Source: Anaerovorax sp. IOR16
GTDB taxonomy: Bacteria; Bacillota; Clostridia; Peptostreptococcales; Anaerovoracaceae
Direction of reading: 5' to 3'
Assembly: GCF_017168145.1 (NCBI RefSeq)
Contig: NZ_JADQTL010000012.1
Location: forward strand, 124,001-188,000
DNA: 64,000 nucleotides
A program made the translations under genes and the position numbers. Shown in pieces: positions 1 through 9,116 of this stretch; the first letter of the stretch is position 1; each line of letters starts with the position of its first letter. Under the pieces are notes generated by a model. It was not told the DNA's origin, made no database searches, and saw only the letters and a program-made list of their open reading frames with translations.

Positions 1-1186
1 GATCCACCTTCATTTGATTGCATGGTTTCGGATATAAACAATCACGATTTTTACAGACCCCTGCTTTTAACTGTTTTTCACACGCCGGTCCACGAAAGTT
101 TGCTGTAGGTCCCCCGACATCATGAATATAACCCTTAAAATCTTTGTGTTTGCTTAATCTTCGTGCTTCCTCTACAATAGAAGCTTTGCTCCTGCCACGA
201 ACTTCTCTTCCTTGATGATAAGTTAATGCACAAAAGGCACATCCACCAAAACAACCTCGATTCGCGACAATACTAAACTTAACCTCATTAATAGCCGGCA
301 CTCCTCCATCCTTTTCATAAATCGGATGATAAGTACCCTCATACGGCAACTCATAAACATCATCCAACTCTAGAGTTGTCAATGGTTCCATAGGAGGATT
401 CTGTACTATACAAAGTCCATTATCATAACGCTCGATTAAACGCTTTCCTGTAATCCAATCATTATTTTGATATTGCAGAAAAAAACTTTCAGCATAGTTT
501 TTCTTTATATTTTTTACGGATTCAAAATTCGGGAGCAGAATGGTATCCGCATCTTGTTTCCATTCTTCATCTTTTGTATCTCCAATTGCCTTGCAAACGG
601 TTCCTCGAATCCACCCGATATCCTTTGCTTCAATTCCAGAATCTAAGGCTTCTGCAATCTCTAAAACAGCTCGTTCTCCCATGCCATAAATCAATAAATC
701 TGCTTTTGCATCCAATAATATGGAACGACGAATGTCTTCATCCCAATAATCATAATGAGAAAAGCGACGGAGACTTGCTTCTAAACCCCCAATGATAATA
801 GGAACATCCTTATAAGCCTCTCTTGCTCGATTGCTATATACAATAACAGCACGATCAGGTCGTTTTCCAGCAATCCCACCCGGTGAATAGCTGTCTGTTT
901 TTCTGCGATGCTTAAAAACGGAATAATGATTGACCATAGAATCTACATTGCCGGAATTTATTAAAAATCCAAGACGTGGCTTTCCAAAGCGCATAAAATC
1001 CTTTTTGTTTCTCCAGTCCGGCTGCGATAAAATGGCTACTTTATATCCATAACGTTCTAATAGCCGACTTATGATTGCATGACCAAAAGACGGATGATCT
1101 ACATAAGCATCACCTGTAATCAATACAAAATCCGGATAATCCCAACCACGCTGTCTCATATCTTCTTGACTAATGGGTAAAAACAT
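1..1186 (-). CDS. YgiQ-family radical SAM protein (3' end cut by window edge)
   Basis: The reading frame runs from an ATG at 1186 (preceded by AGAAAGG) to the window edge, giving about 395 residues of a family usually over 600 long. The N-terminus MFLPISQEDMRQRGWDYPDF and the segments around DAYVDHPSFGH and GGLEASLRR are typical of YgiQ. The radical SAM cluster motif CFGGCAFC (CxxxCxxC) is encoded near 230-255, so the protein should bind a [4Fe-4S] cluster and S-adenosylmethionine. The substrate of this family is not established. It follows the nup operon on the same strand but is separated from it by a hairpin at 1209-1253. The assignment to YgiQ is secure; the C-terminal part cannot be seen. 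Confidence 0.9.
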   Translation of the reverse strand, partial: MFLPISQEDMRQRGWDYPDFVLITGDAYVDHPSFGHAIISRLLERYGYKVAILSQPDWRNKKDFMRFGKPRLGFLINSGNVDSMVNHYSVFKHRRKTDSYSPGGIAGKRPDRAVIVYSNRAREAYKDVPIIIGGLEASLRRFSHYDYWDEDIRRSILLDAKADLLIYGMGERAVLEIAEALDSGIEAKDIGWIRGTVCKAIGDTKDEEWKQDADTILLPNFESVKNIKKNYAESFFLQYQNNDWITGKRLIERYDNGLCIVQNPPMEPLTTLELDDVYELPYEGTYHPIYEKDGGVPAINEVKFSIVANRGCFGGCAFCALTYHQGREVRGRSKASIVEEARRLSKHKDFKGYIHDVGGPTANFRGPACEKQLKAGVCKNRDCLYPKPCNQMKVD

Positions 1187-1208
1187 AATAATCCTTTCTA
1201 ACGAAACA

Positions 1209-1253
1209 GAGGCCGTCTCAAAATAAAATAAATTCTTCTTTGAAACAGGCCTC
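1209..1253. terminator. hairpin between nupQ and the YgiQ-type gene
   Basis: GAGGCC at 1209-1214 pairs with GGCCTC at 1248-1253, and the flanking GTCTCAAA/TTTGAAAC partly extends the stem. The better T-run (TTCTTTT) lies on the plus-strand side, so termination of nupOPQ reading leftwards may be only partial. Confidence 0.5.
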
Positions 1254-1258
1254 TTCTT

Positions 1259-2218
1259 TTATCTGCTTCCCTTATCGTATGGAACAGCTACTGCTTTTGG
1301 AGCTTCAGAAGATTTTGAGCTAAAAGCAAGTACGATTAACGTAGCAATAAAAGGTATCATTTTATATACATCACTTGGAATGTTCGAAGCAGCAAGCAGT
1401 GGAATAACAGAGTATGCCGATGCTATAGTCTTCATCAATCCAAAAAAGAGTGCAGCAAAGAAAACGCGAATCGGTTTCCACTGTCCGAAAATCATTACTG
1501 CCAATGCTAAGAAACCATAGCCTGAAACGGTTGCATTAAAATTTGTGGAAGTGGGTACTACAAAGATCAATCCTCCAAGTCCTGCCAATGCACCGGAAAT
1601 CATAACTCCGGCATAACGCATTTTATAAACATTAATCCCTACGGAATCAGCTGCATGCGGATGTTCCCCACATGCACGAAGGCGTAATCCAAATCTAGTC
1701 TTATAGATAATAATTACTGATAGTACTAAGATTCCAAGTCCAATATAAGTAGTAATGTAGGCGTTCTTAAAAAACAAGTCTCCTATAATTGGGATATCAC
1801 CCAGTACCGGAACGGATTTGATTCGAAACGTATTGGTAAAACCAATCTGTTGTACTCCATTATCTTGAATCATACGAGCAACATAGATAGCAAAAGCCGG
1901 TGCAAACATATTTAATGCCGTTCCACTAATTACTTGGTCTGACTTTAAATTAATGGATGCATATGCATGAAACAAAGAAAAAACTGTTCCAGTCACAATC
2001 GCAATCAACATTGCAATCAATAACAATAATTGTCCACTCATTTTATCTTGCATTTGATTAATGAAAAAGATACTAGTAAAAGCACCCATAATCATCATAC
2101 CTTCTAATGCAATATTTGTAACACCACCTCGTTCTGTAAAAACAGCTCCTAAGGCAACGACTAACAGCGGAATGGAAAACAACATCGTCTGTTGTACAAT
2201 GAGACTTAAAACACCCAT
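1259..2218 (-). CDS. nupQ: nucleoside ABC transporter permease (NupQ type)
   Basis: This 319-residue, very hydrophobic protein is a membrane permease of the BPD_transp_2 family (BmpA/NupOPQ nucleoside and guanosine importers). It begins MGVLSLIVQQTMLFSIPLLV and carries the family segments GGVTNIALEGMM, LRACGEHPHAADSVGIN and GALAGLGG. Its ATG overlaps the stop of the upstream permease (TAATG), so the two are translationally coupled. With NupP it should form the channel energised by NupO. It is the last gene of the operon. Substrate specificity within the nucleosides cannot be read from sequence. Confidence 0.88.
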   Translation of the reverse strand: MGVLSLIVQQTMLFSIPLLVVALGAVFTERGGVTNIALEGMMIMGAFTSIFFINQMQDKMSGQLLLLIAMLIAIVTGTVFSLFHAYASINLKSDQVISGTALNMFAPAFAIYVARMIQDNGVQQIGFTNTFRIKSVPVLGDIPIIGDLFFKNAYITTYIGLGILVLSVIIIYKTRFGLRLRACGEHPHAADSVGINVYKMRYAGVMISGALAGLGGLIFVVPTSTNFNATVSGYGFLALAVMIFGQWKPIRVFFAALFFGLMKTIASAYSVIPLLAASNIPSDVYKMIPFIATLIVLAFSSKSSEAPKAVAVPYDKGSR

Positions 2219-3375
2219 TATTCTTCACCTCCGTCTTCCAAGCGTTCCTGCTTTTTTTCTTCCATCGATTGAACCCTATTTTTTATAAATCTAAAAATAT
2301 AATCTTTGAAGAATAATGAAAATGCACTGAAATAAATAATACAAGCTATAATAATGTCAATAACTTCCGGTACAAAATTTAAAGTTTGAAGATAATGACC
2401 TCCCTGGGTAATATAGGAAATGAAAATAGCTGAAAAAATAGTACCGATTGGATTCGACAATGCTAATAACGCTACAGGAATTCCATTAAATCCTTCTATT
2501 GCTAAAACATCCACGACTTTAATACGCCTTCCGTTTCCACCAGACAAATATAAAAGCCCTCCACCTAATCCAGCAAGCATTCCGGAAATAACCATAGAGG
2601 TCACAAGATTTCTCTTATCATTAATCCCTGCATATTTACTTGCATCTTGACTGAATCCACATGCTTTTAATTCATAGCCAAATGTAGTCTTATTTAAAAT
2701 AATATAAATAATAATAGCAATAATAATAGCAATAAATATCCCACAATTTACGGTCGATAAATCTTTCGTTGTTCCCATGGTATTATAAAAAATTTTATCA
2801 AGTCCGGCTTTGGGTAATACTGCGGTGTCTGCAACATTCATAGAAAGAGCTTTTTTTGAATCGTAAATATACGATTTAACCAAAAAATTTGCCAAATACA
2901 TTCCAATATAATTCATCATGATGGTAGCAATTACTTCGTGAACATTCAAATATGCTTTTAAAATTCCCGGTATGAGTGCCCATAATCCTCCCACAATGGT
3001 TGCACCTAGTAATGCTACAATCCAATGCCAAGGCGCCGGTAAAAAGGTCCACTTTACTCCGATATAGACAGCAGTAAATGCTCCCATAATAAATTGCCCC
3101 GGAGCTCCAATATTAAATAAACCGGTTTTAAAAGCAAAACCAACCGAAAGTCCTGTTAAAATTAAAGGAGTTGCAAAATATAAAACTTGCCCTATTCCCT
3201 TTGCATGCGTACTAAAGCCACCTTTTAAAATAATCAAAAATCCGTCCACAGCCTGTGTTGGATTACTAACTAATAAAATGATAAATCCAAACAGAAGCCC
3301 GATAAGAATTGAAAAAATAGAAGAAATTGTTCTGCTGAAGCTATCTTTTTCTAAAATAGATTGTAATTGCTTCAT
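2218..3375 (-). CDS. nupP: nucleoside ABC transporter permease (NupP type)
   Basis: A 385-residue polytopic permease, the partner of NupQ. It shows the family segments FNIGAPGQFIMGAF, HEVIATIMMNYIG and LKACGFSQDASKYAGI, the last matching the equivalent region of NupQ. The start ATG has AGAGAGGTGAAG upstream and overlaps the end of the ATPase gene by 4 nt (ATGA); the stop overlaps nupQ by one base. This is the usual order ATPase-permease-permease. The C-terminus is charged (KKQERLEDGGEE) and probably cytoplasmic. Confidence 0.88.
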   Translation of the reverse strand: MKQLQSILEKDSFSRTISSIFSILIGLLFGFIILLVSNPTQAVDGFLIILKGGFSTHAKGIGQVLYFATPLILTGLSVGFAFKTGLFNIGAPGQFIMGAFTAVYIGVKWTFLPAPWHWIVALLGATIVGGLWALIPGILKAYLNVHEVIATIMMNYIGMYLANFLVKSYIYDSKKALSMNVADTAVLPKAGLDKIFYNTMGTTKDLSTVNCGIFIAIIIAIIIYIILNKTTFGYELKACGFSQDASKYAGINDKRNLVTSMVISGMLAGLGGGLLYLSGGNGRRIKVVDVLAIEGFNGIPVALLALSNPIGTIFSAIFISYITQGGHYLQTLNFVPEVIDIIIACIIYFSAFSLFFKDYIFRFIKNRVQSMEEKKQERLEDGGEE

Positions 3376-4898
3376 CTTGCTTCACCTCTCTTTGAACCAG
3401 CCATATATAGACCCAATTCTTGCACCGATACTTCTTTCGGATCTAAGTCTGCTACAATTTCACCTTCATACATAACTAAAATACGATCACTGATATTCAT
3501 TACTTCATCAAGTTCCAATGAAATAAGCAACACGGCTTTCCCCTCATCACGTTGAGTAACAAGCTGTTTATGAATGTATTCAATCGCGCCTACATCAAGA
3601 CCTCTTGTCGGCTGCACGGCAATTAAAATTTCCGGATTCAAATCAATTTCTCGAGCTACAATTGCCTTTTGCTGATTTCCTCCAGACATACTGCGTGTTT
3701 CTGTTTCTCTTCCTTTTCCACTTCGAATATCAAATTTTTCAATTAATTTATCTGCATAAGCTTCTGCTTCCCGAAAACGTAAAAATCCATTTTTCTGAAA
3801 ACCAGGAGTAAAATATTTTTTTAAAATCAAGTTGTCTTGTAAACTATAATCCAATACGAGTCCATCTTTATGACGATCCTCTGGGATATGGCTCATTCCG
3901 GCTTTATTACGATGCCGCACAGATACTCGTGTAATGTCTTCACCGTTTAATAATATTTGTCCACCTTCAATAGACGAAAGACCCGTTAACGCATAGACCA
4001 ATTCGGACTGTCCATTTCCATCAATTCCTGCGACACATACAATCTCACCTTTACTAACTTTAAAAGATACATGATTGACTGCCTTTTTAGAACCCTGTTT
4101 ACTAGCTACTACTAAGTCTTTAACTTCTAACACAGGCGCTCCCACAGATATTTCTGCCTTTTCAATTTGAAGATCTACTTTACGCCCAACCATCATTTCA
4201 GACATTGCTTCTTTTGAAGTTTCTGAGACGTCAATCGTATCAATGTATTTTCCTTTTCTAAGTACCGTACAGCGATCAGCGACTTCTTTAATTTCATTTA
4301 ATTTATGTGTAATAAATAAAATAGATTTTCCTTCTGAAGCAAGTTCCTTCATTATTTTCATCAATTCTTCAATTTCCTGCGGTGTTAAAACAGCCGTTGG
4401 TTCATCAAAAATTAAAATTTCATTATTTCTGTATAACATCTTTAAAATTTCAACACGTTGCTGCATTCCTACAGTAATATCAGAAATATAAGCATCGGGA
4501 TCAACCATGAGACCGTAACGATTAGAAAGCTCCATCACTTTTTTTCGTGCTTCATCCATTTTCAAAAAACCATTTTTAGTCGTTTCTACGCCTAATATAA
4601 TATTTTGTAATACCGTAAAATTATGCACCAACTTGAAATGTTGATGTACCATGCCAATTCCCAGTCCATTCGCATCATTTGGATCTTTAATTTTTACTTC
4701 GACCCCATCTTTTCGAATGGTACCTTTCTCTGGTTGATACAATCCAAAAAGAACACTCATAAGAGTTGATTTACCGGCTCCATTTTCTCCTAATAATGCG
4801 TGAATTTCACCTTTTTTTAATTGAAGTGTAATGTCATCATTAGCAATAATTCCGGGAAACTCCTTTGTGATATGTAGCATTTCGATTACATATTCCAT
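3372..4898 (-). CDS. nupO: nucleoside ABC transporter ATP-binding protein (NupO type)
   Basis: A 508-residue duplicated ABC ATPase of the sugar/nucleoside importer class. The first domain has Walker A GENGAGKST near residue 37, a degenerate signature (ITVGMQQR) and Walker B FDEPTAVLT. The second has a canonical SGGNQQK signature and the QPTRGLDVG Walker B form usual for this class, but its Walker A is degenerate (GIDGNGQSE), so the two sites are asymmetric. The ATG at 4898 is preceded by GGAG. It is the first gene of nupOPQ; its usual upstream neighbour, the lipoprotein, is instead at 14409-15491. Confidence 0.9.
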   Translation of the reverse strand: MEYVIEMLHITKEFPGIIANDDITLQLKKGEIHALLGENGAGKSTLMSVLFGLYQPEKGTIRKDGVEVKIKDPNDANGLGIGMVHQHFKLVHNFTVLQNIILGVETTKNGFLKMDEARKKVMELSNRYGLMVDPDAYISDITVGMQQRVEILKMLYRNNEILIFDEPTAVLTPQEIEELMKIMKELASEGKSILFITHKLNEIKEVADRCTVLRKGKYIDTIDVSETSKEAMSEMMVGRKVDLQIEKAEISVGAPVLEVKDLVVASKQGSKKAVNHVSFKVSKGEIVCVAGIDGNGQSELVYALTGLSSIEGGQILLNGEDITRVSVRHRNKAGMSHIPEDRHKDGLVLDYSLQDNLILKKYFTPGFQKNGFLRFREAEAYADKLIEKFDIRSGKGRETETRSMSGGNQQKAIVAREIDLNPEILIAVQPTRGLDVGAIEYIHKQLVTQRDEGKAVLLISLELDEVMNISDRILVMYEGEIVADLDPKEVSVQELGLYMAGSKRGEAR

Positions 4899-5114
4899 AC
4901 GTTTGCTCCATTCCTATTTTTTTGCAACCATATTGCGTTGTTTTATTTTTGATTATATAAAATTACAGTATACATTATAATTGATTTTATACAAAAAAGA
5001 AATTAGTTTCCTTAATTTCAATAAAAAAGCTAATAGCAGACTTTCTTAATTTGAAGAATTTAAAAAAAGAATTATCAAAATTAAGATTAATATTTCCTTC
5101 ATTATAATAAAAGA
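4899..5114. other. gene-free AT-rich stretch upstream of nupO
   Basis: No gene is seen here. The stretch is extremely AT-rich and should carry the nupO promoter; TATAAT boxes occur on the minus strand but no convincing -35 partner is present. No purine riboswitch-like structure is recognised. Confidence 0.5.
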
Positions 5115-5134
5115 CTGCCAATAAAAATTGGCAG
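5115..5134 (-). terminator. terminator of the aspA-malic enzyme operon
   Basis: A perfect 8-bp stem CTGCCAAT/ATTGGCAG with a 4-nt loop is followed on the minus strand by TCTTTTATTAT. It lies about 40 bp after the malic enzyme stop codon. Confidence 0.8.
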
Positions 5135-5172
5135 CCTGAACTTCTGTATCATGCTCTATTCTGTAAGATAGC

Positions 5173-6366
5173 TTATTTTTGTCTTCTCAATGCTTCCTTT
5201 ATTACTGCTTCTGCAACTTTTTTAGCGACCAAGGGATTAAATACTTCAGGCAGAACATAGTCCGCTGTAAGCTCTTCTTCAGGAATTACATCTGCAATTG
5301 CCCTCGCTGCTGCTTCTTTCATTTCTTCTGTTATTTTTTTTGCTCTTGCATCAAGCGCTCCTCTAAAAATCCCCGGGAATACGGATACATTATTTACTTG
5401 ATTTGGAAAGTCTGATCTCCCTGTTCCAACGACTGCCGCTCCTGCTTTCTTGGCTAAATCAGGCATAATTTCCGGTATTGGATTTGCCATAACAAATAAA
5501 ATAGGGTCTTCTGCCATTGTTTTAATCATATCTTCTGATATAACTGCAGGTTTTGATACACCTACTAAAATATCTGCACCTTTCATAGCATCCGCAAGTG
5601 TTCCTACAAGTTTTTTTCTATTTGTAACCTTTGCCATCTTCTCCTGCTCCGGATTGATATAAGGTGCACCTTCATAAATAGTCCCTTTACTTCCACATAA
5701 TATGACTTCTCCAAATCCAAGACGAAGAATCATTTTTGCTATGGATATTCCTGCTGAACCGGCTCCACTTATTGCAATTTTAAGCTTTCCCATTTCTTTT
5801 TTAGTAAATTTTACTGCATTTAATAGCCCTGCACATGTAATGATAGCGGTTCCGTGCTGATCATCATGAAATACCGGAATATCACATTTTTCTATCAACG
5901 CTTTTTCAATTTCAAAACATCTTGGAGCACTTATATCTTCTAAATTAATTCCACCAAAACTCTTTGAAATAGTGTATATCGTATCAATTATAACTTTAGG
6001 ATCTTTCGAATCAATACAAATAGGTATCGCATCAATGTTTGCAAAAGTTTTAAATAAAGCACACTTTCCCTCCATTACCGGCATCCCTGCTGATGGACCT
6101 ATATCTCCGAGGCCGAGTACCGCAGTTCCATCTGTAATTACAGCTACGGTATTTCCTTTACCAGTATACTTGTATGCTAAACTTTCATCTTTTTCTATTG
6201 CAAGACAGGGTTCTGCCACTCCTGGTGTATAAGCAATCGATAGATCTGTTTTATCTTTGATTGGTGATTTAACTTGAATTTCAAGTTTTCCTTTCCACTC
6301 TTCATGCTTTTTTAGTGCCAACTCTTTCCTGTCCATCTCTGATCGACTGTCCTTTCTGTCTTCCAT
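5173..6366 (-). CDS. NAD(P)-dependent malic enzyme (oxaloacetate-decarboxylating)
   Basis: This 397-residue cytoplasmic enzyme converts malate to pyruvate and CO2 with reduction of NAD(P). It is the short bacterial form. Diagnostic segments are YTPGVAEP near the N-terminus, TDGTAVLGLGDIGP, the metal-binding region around FHDDQHGTA, and the Rossmann motif GAGSAG. The start at 6366 has AAGGAAGGGG upstream; an internal ATG (residue 11, 6336) would give a start closer to family members and cannot be excluded. It lies 62 bp after aspA on the same strand, so the two are probably co-transcribed. Co-factor preference is not decided by sequence. Confidence 0.92.
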   Translation of the reverse strand: MEDRKDSRSEMDRKELALKKHEEWKGKLEIQVKSPIKDKTDLSIAYTPGVAEPCLAIEKDESLAYKYTGKGNTVAVITDGTAVLGLGDIGPSAGMPVMEGKCALFKTFANIDAIPICIDSKDPKVIIDTIYTISKSFGGINLEDISAPRCFEIEKALIEKCDIPVFHDDQHGTAIITCAGLLNAVKFTKKEMGKLKIAISGAGSAGISIAKMILRLGFGEVILCGSKGTIYEGAPYINPEQEKMAKVTNRKKLVGTLADAMKGADILVGVSKPAVISEDMIKTMAEDPILFVMANPIPEIMPDLAKKAGAAVVGTGRSDFPNQVNNVSVFPGIFRGALDARAKKITEEMKEAAARAIADVIPEEELTADYVLPEVFNPLVAKKVAEAVIKEALRRQK

Positions 6367-6428
6367 ACACAGAACCCCTTCCTTCTTTTCCTACTTTACA
6401 CATTCTTCTTCGATTCAGATTCTTTTTC

Positions 6429-7820
6429 CTATAATCTTGCAAACTGTCTTGTAAGCTTTTCTGGACTAAAGATATCTTTTATTTCGTTTTCTTCCAATCC
6501 ATATTTTTTCGCTCCATCTACAATTGATGTTCCATCTTTTAGAAACTTTTTCGCTATTGTAGCCGTTCTCTTATAACCAAGAATAGGGCATAAGGCCGTT
6601 ACATATCCTGTCGAATGATCCAGTAGCTCCTTACAGCGTTCCTCATTGGCAATGATTCCTTCTATACAGTTAACAATCATTGTATCTATACCATTCGTTA
6701 ATAAGTTAAGTGATTCATAAATTCGATTAAATACAACAGGCTCAAAAGCATTCAACTCTAGCTGTCCCGCTTCACATGCCATTGTAACTGCAAAATCATT
6801 ACCCATTACGGCATAAGCGCATTGCGTCATTACTTCAGGAATAACCGGATTAATTTTTCCCGGCATAATGGAAGAACCATTTTGTTTTGCCGGTATTGTA
6901 ATTTCTCCAAGTCCGGCTTTCGGACCACTGTTCATTAATCGAATGTCATTAGACATCTTAGAAAGGCTAATCGAACAAGTTTTTAAAGCGGATGATATTA
7001 CGGAAAAGCAATCTATATTCTGAGTTGCATCAATTTTATCCTCCGCATTTTTTAAAGGAATACCGGAAACCTCTGCAAGCTTAGTCACAATATGTGTCAC
7101 ATAGTATTCACTGGAATTAATCCCTGTACCTACCGCGGTTGCAGCCATATTCACAGTCAATATTTCACTTAATGCTTTTTCAATTCTATTTCTATCTCTT
7201 TTAACAGCAGTCGCATATGCATGAAACTCTTGTCCGAGGGTAATGGGAACTGCATCCATCATCTGTGTTCTCCCTATTTTAAGAACATCATAAAATTCTA
7301 CACTTTTTTTCATAAGTGCGTCATAAAGCTGATCTAATTTATCAATTAAAATGAGTGCGGTTCTATAAAGACTCATCTTTACAGATGTGGGATAAACATC
7401 GTTTGTGGACTGCGCTAAGTTTACATGGTCATTCGGATGACAAAAACTATAATCCCCTTTTTCTTTTCCGATAATTTCAAGAGCAACATTCGCAATTACT
7501 TCATTGGCATTCATATTTGTACTTGTTCCTGCCCCTCCTTGAATCTGATCAACAATAAATTGATCATGGAATTTTCCATCAATAATTTTATTACATGCCG
7601 CTACGATTGCATCTGCAATATCAGGCGTCAAAGTACCCGCCTCTTTATTTGTCAATGCACATGCCTTCTTTATTTCTGCCAAAGATGTAATTTGTACATC
7701 AGGTATCATTTTTTTTGTTATGTTAAAATTTTCTCCAGCCCTCATAGATTGCACACCAAAATATGCCTCTTTCGGAACTTGCTTTTCTCCAACTGAATCA
7801 CTTTCTAAACGATACTCCAT
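6429..7820 (-). CDS. aspA: aspartate ammonia-lyase (aspartase)
   Basis: A 463-residue member of the fumarase/aspartase superfamily that should convert L-aspartate to fumarate and ammonia. The superfamily loop GSSIMPGKINP is present. The choice of aspartase over class II fumarase rests on GAGTSTNMNANEVIAN, on PVIPEV following the loop, and on EAGQLELNAFEPV. The start is placed at ATG 7820 because GGAGG lies 8 nt upstream; a TTG at 7835 would put the start codon just in front of its own ribosome binding site. It is the first gene of a pair with malic enzyme and is divergent from a LysR gene. A fumarase to link the two enzymes is not in the window. Confidence 0.88.
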   Translation of the reverse strand: MEYRLESDSVGEKQVPKEAYFGVQSMRAGENFNITKKMIPDVQITSLAEIKKACALTNKEAGTLTPDIADAIVAACNKIIDGKFHDQFIVDQIQGGAGTSTNMNANEVIANVALEIIGKEKGDYSFCHPNDHVNLAQSTNDVYPTSVKMSLYRTALILIDKLDQLYDALMKKSVEFYDVLKIGRTQMMDAVPITLGQEFHAYATAVKRDRNRIEKALSEILTVNMAATAVGTGINSSEYYVTHIVTKLAEVSGIPLKNAEDKIDATQNIDCFSVISSALKTCSISLSKMSNDIRLMNSGPKAGLGEITIPAKQNGSSIMPGKINPVIPEVMTQCAYAVMGNDFAVTMACEAGQLELNAFEPVVFNRIYESLNLLTNGIDTMIVNCIEGIIANEERCKELLDHSTGYVTALCPILGYKRTATIAKKFLKDGTSIVDGAKKYGLEENEIKDIFSPEKLTRQFARL

Positions 7821-7908
7821 TTTTATGTCCTCCAATTAAATGATATTGAATCAAGTTTTAATGTTTTCTTTAAGTTCATTATATTATTTTTTACGCATTA
7901 ATCTAATA

Positions 7909-7936
7909 CTTATATCTGTATATATCATATAGTCAA
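7909..7936 (-). promoter_or_regulatory. probable sigma-A promoter of aspA
   Basis: TTGACT (7931-7936) and TATAAG (7909-7914) are separated by 16 bp on the minus strand. It would give a leader of about 80 nt before aspA. Confidence 0.5.
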
Positions 7937-7975
7937 AATTATATAACCATCATGGATTTTTCTCTGTTTATCGCA

Positions 7976-8004
7976 TTGACATCAATATTTTTCTTAAATA
8001 TAAT
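7976..8004 (+). promoter_or_regulatory. consensus sigma-A promoter of the LysR gene
   Basis: TTGACA (7976-7981) and TATAAT (7999-8004) are both perfect and have the ideal 17-bp spacer. They point at the LysR gene 58 bp downstream. Such a strong promoter for a regulator usually implies repression; autorepression at this divergent region is an inference. Confidence 0.8.
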
Positions 8005-8061
8005 GAAGTTATATTTAAAAAAGATTATAACAGTTATTGTGATTATAATATAAGGAGTATT

Positions 8062-9015
8062 ATGTTTAAGAAAAAAGAGCTGATCTGTACAGTAAATAAT
8101 GAAAAAAGTTTTTCAAAAGCAGCGGAAAAATTAATAATCTCTCAACCATCCTTGAGTGCATCCATCAAAAAGATCGAAGAAGAAATAGGAATGCCTCTAT
8201 TTGATAGAAGTACCAATCCAATTCAATTGACGGAATGTGGCCGAGAATATATAAAGTGTGCCGAGCAAATTTATGATACGGAAAATTCATTTTTAAACTA
8301 CATAAATGATTTAACTTTACTTAGAACTGGAACCCTTACAGTCGGCACGAATCATCTTTACTCTGCCTATATACTCCCACCCATTGTTTCTTCTTTTATA
8401 GATACTCATCCCAATATAAGGCTTAATCTCATTGAAGGCAGTACCTATGAGTTGGAAAGGAAACTTTTTAACGGAGATATCGATCTGGTTATTGATACGA
8501 AAGAATTTAGCTCTGATTTATTTGATAAATACTACTTTGGAGTAGAGCACTTAGTTCTTGCAGTTCCACGAAAATTTGAATGCAATCATCGTGTAATGCA
8601 ATATCAACTATCTACAGAAGATATCATCATGAATAAACATATAAATTCCCAAGCAATGCCTGTTCCTTTTGACATATTCAAAAACGAGCCTTTTATTCTA
8701 ATGAAAAACGGCAGCGATACAAGAGAGAGAACCGATAGAATCTTCAAGAAACATGGTATAAAGCCAAATATAGTTCTGGAACTCGAACAACTTTCTACTG
8801 TATTTCACATTATATCTATAGGAACAGGTATATCACTTGTCAGTGATACATTAATACGCCATACCCATCTTGATACGAAAAATCTATGTTTTTATAAATT
8901 AAGCGAAACTGATTTACAGCGTAATATTTTTTTTCAATATAAAAAAAATAAATATATTTCGTATGCCATGAAAGAATTTATTCATCTATCAGCACCTGTG
9001 AATAGCAATCTATAA
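8062..9015 (+). CDS. LysR-family transcriptional regulator
   Basis: A 317-residue LysR-type regulator. The N-terminal winged helix-turn-helix is clear (NNEKSFSKAAEKL then SQPSLSASIKKIEEEIGMPLFDR), followed by a periplasmic-binding-protein-like effector domain from about residue 90 (GTLTVGTNHLYSAYILPPIV). AAGGAG lies 6 nt before the ATG. It is divergent from aspA and malic enzyme across a 241-bp region, the classic arrangement in which the regulator controls the divergent operon. The effector is unknown; aspartate or a C4-dicarboxylate would fit the context. Confidence 0.9.
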   Translation: MFKKKELICTVNNEKSFSKAAEKLIISQPSLSASIKKIEEEIGMPLFDRSTNPIQLTECGREYIKCAEQIYDTENSFLNYINDLTLLRTGTLTVGTNHLYSAYILPPIVSSFIDTHPNIRLNLIEGSTYELERKLFNGDIDLVIDTKEFSSDLFDKYYFGVEHLVLAVPRKFECNHRVMQYQLSTEDIIMNKHINSQAMPVPFDIFKNEPFILMKNGSDTRERTDRIFKKHGIKPNIVLELEQLSTVFHIISIGTGISLVSDTLIRHTHLDTKNLCFYKLSETDLQRNIFFQYKKNKYISYAMKEFIHLSAPVNSNL

Positions 9016-9017
9016 AT

Positions 9018-9065
9018 AAAAATCTGTACATCCATGACAAATATCGCATGAAGGTACAGATTTTT
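9018..9065. terminator. bidirectional terminator between LysR and amidohydrolase genes
   Basis: AAAAATCTGTAC at 9018-9029 pairs with GTACAGATTTTT at 9054-9065. A-runs and T-runs flank both sides, so it can end both converging transcripts. Confidence 0.8.
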
Positions 9066-9116
9066 ATTGTACTTAAGTTTTTTTATAGTTTTATTCTATC
9101 CTATAATAAAAGTCTT

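Noticed and set aside
4899-5114. Purine riboswitch before the nucleoside transporter
   Set aside because: No conserved purine-aptamer loops were found here or before bmpA.
7425-7796. Plus-strand open frame of 123 codons opposite aspA
   Set aside because: Antisense to conserved aspartase codons; Cys/Phe-rich nonsense composition and no ribosome site.
7821-7835. TTG at 7835 as start of aspA
   Set aside because: It would place the start in front of the GGAGG that serves ATG 7820.
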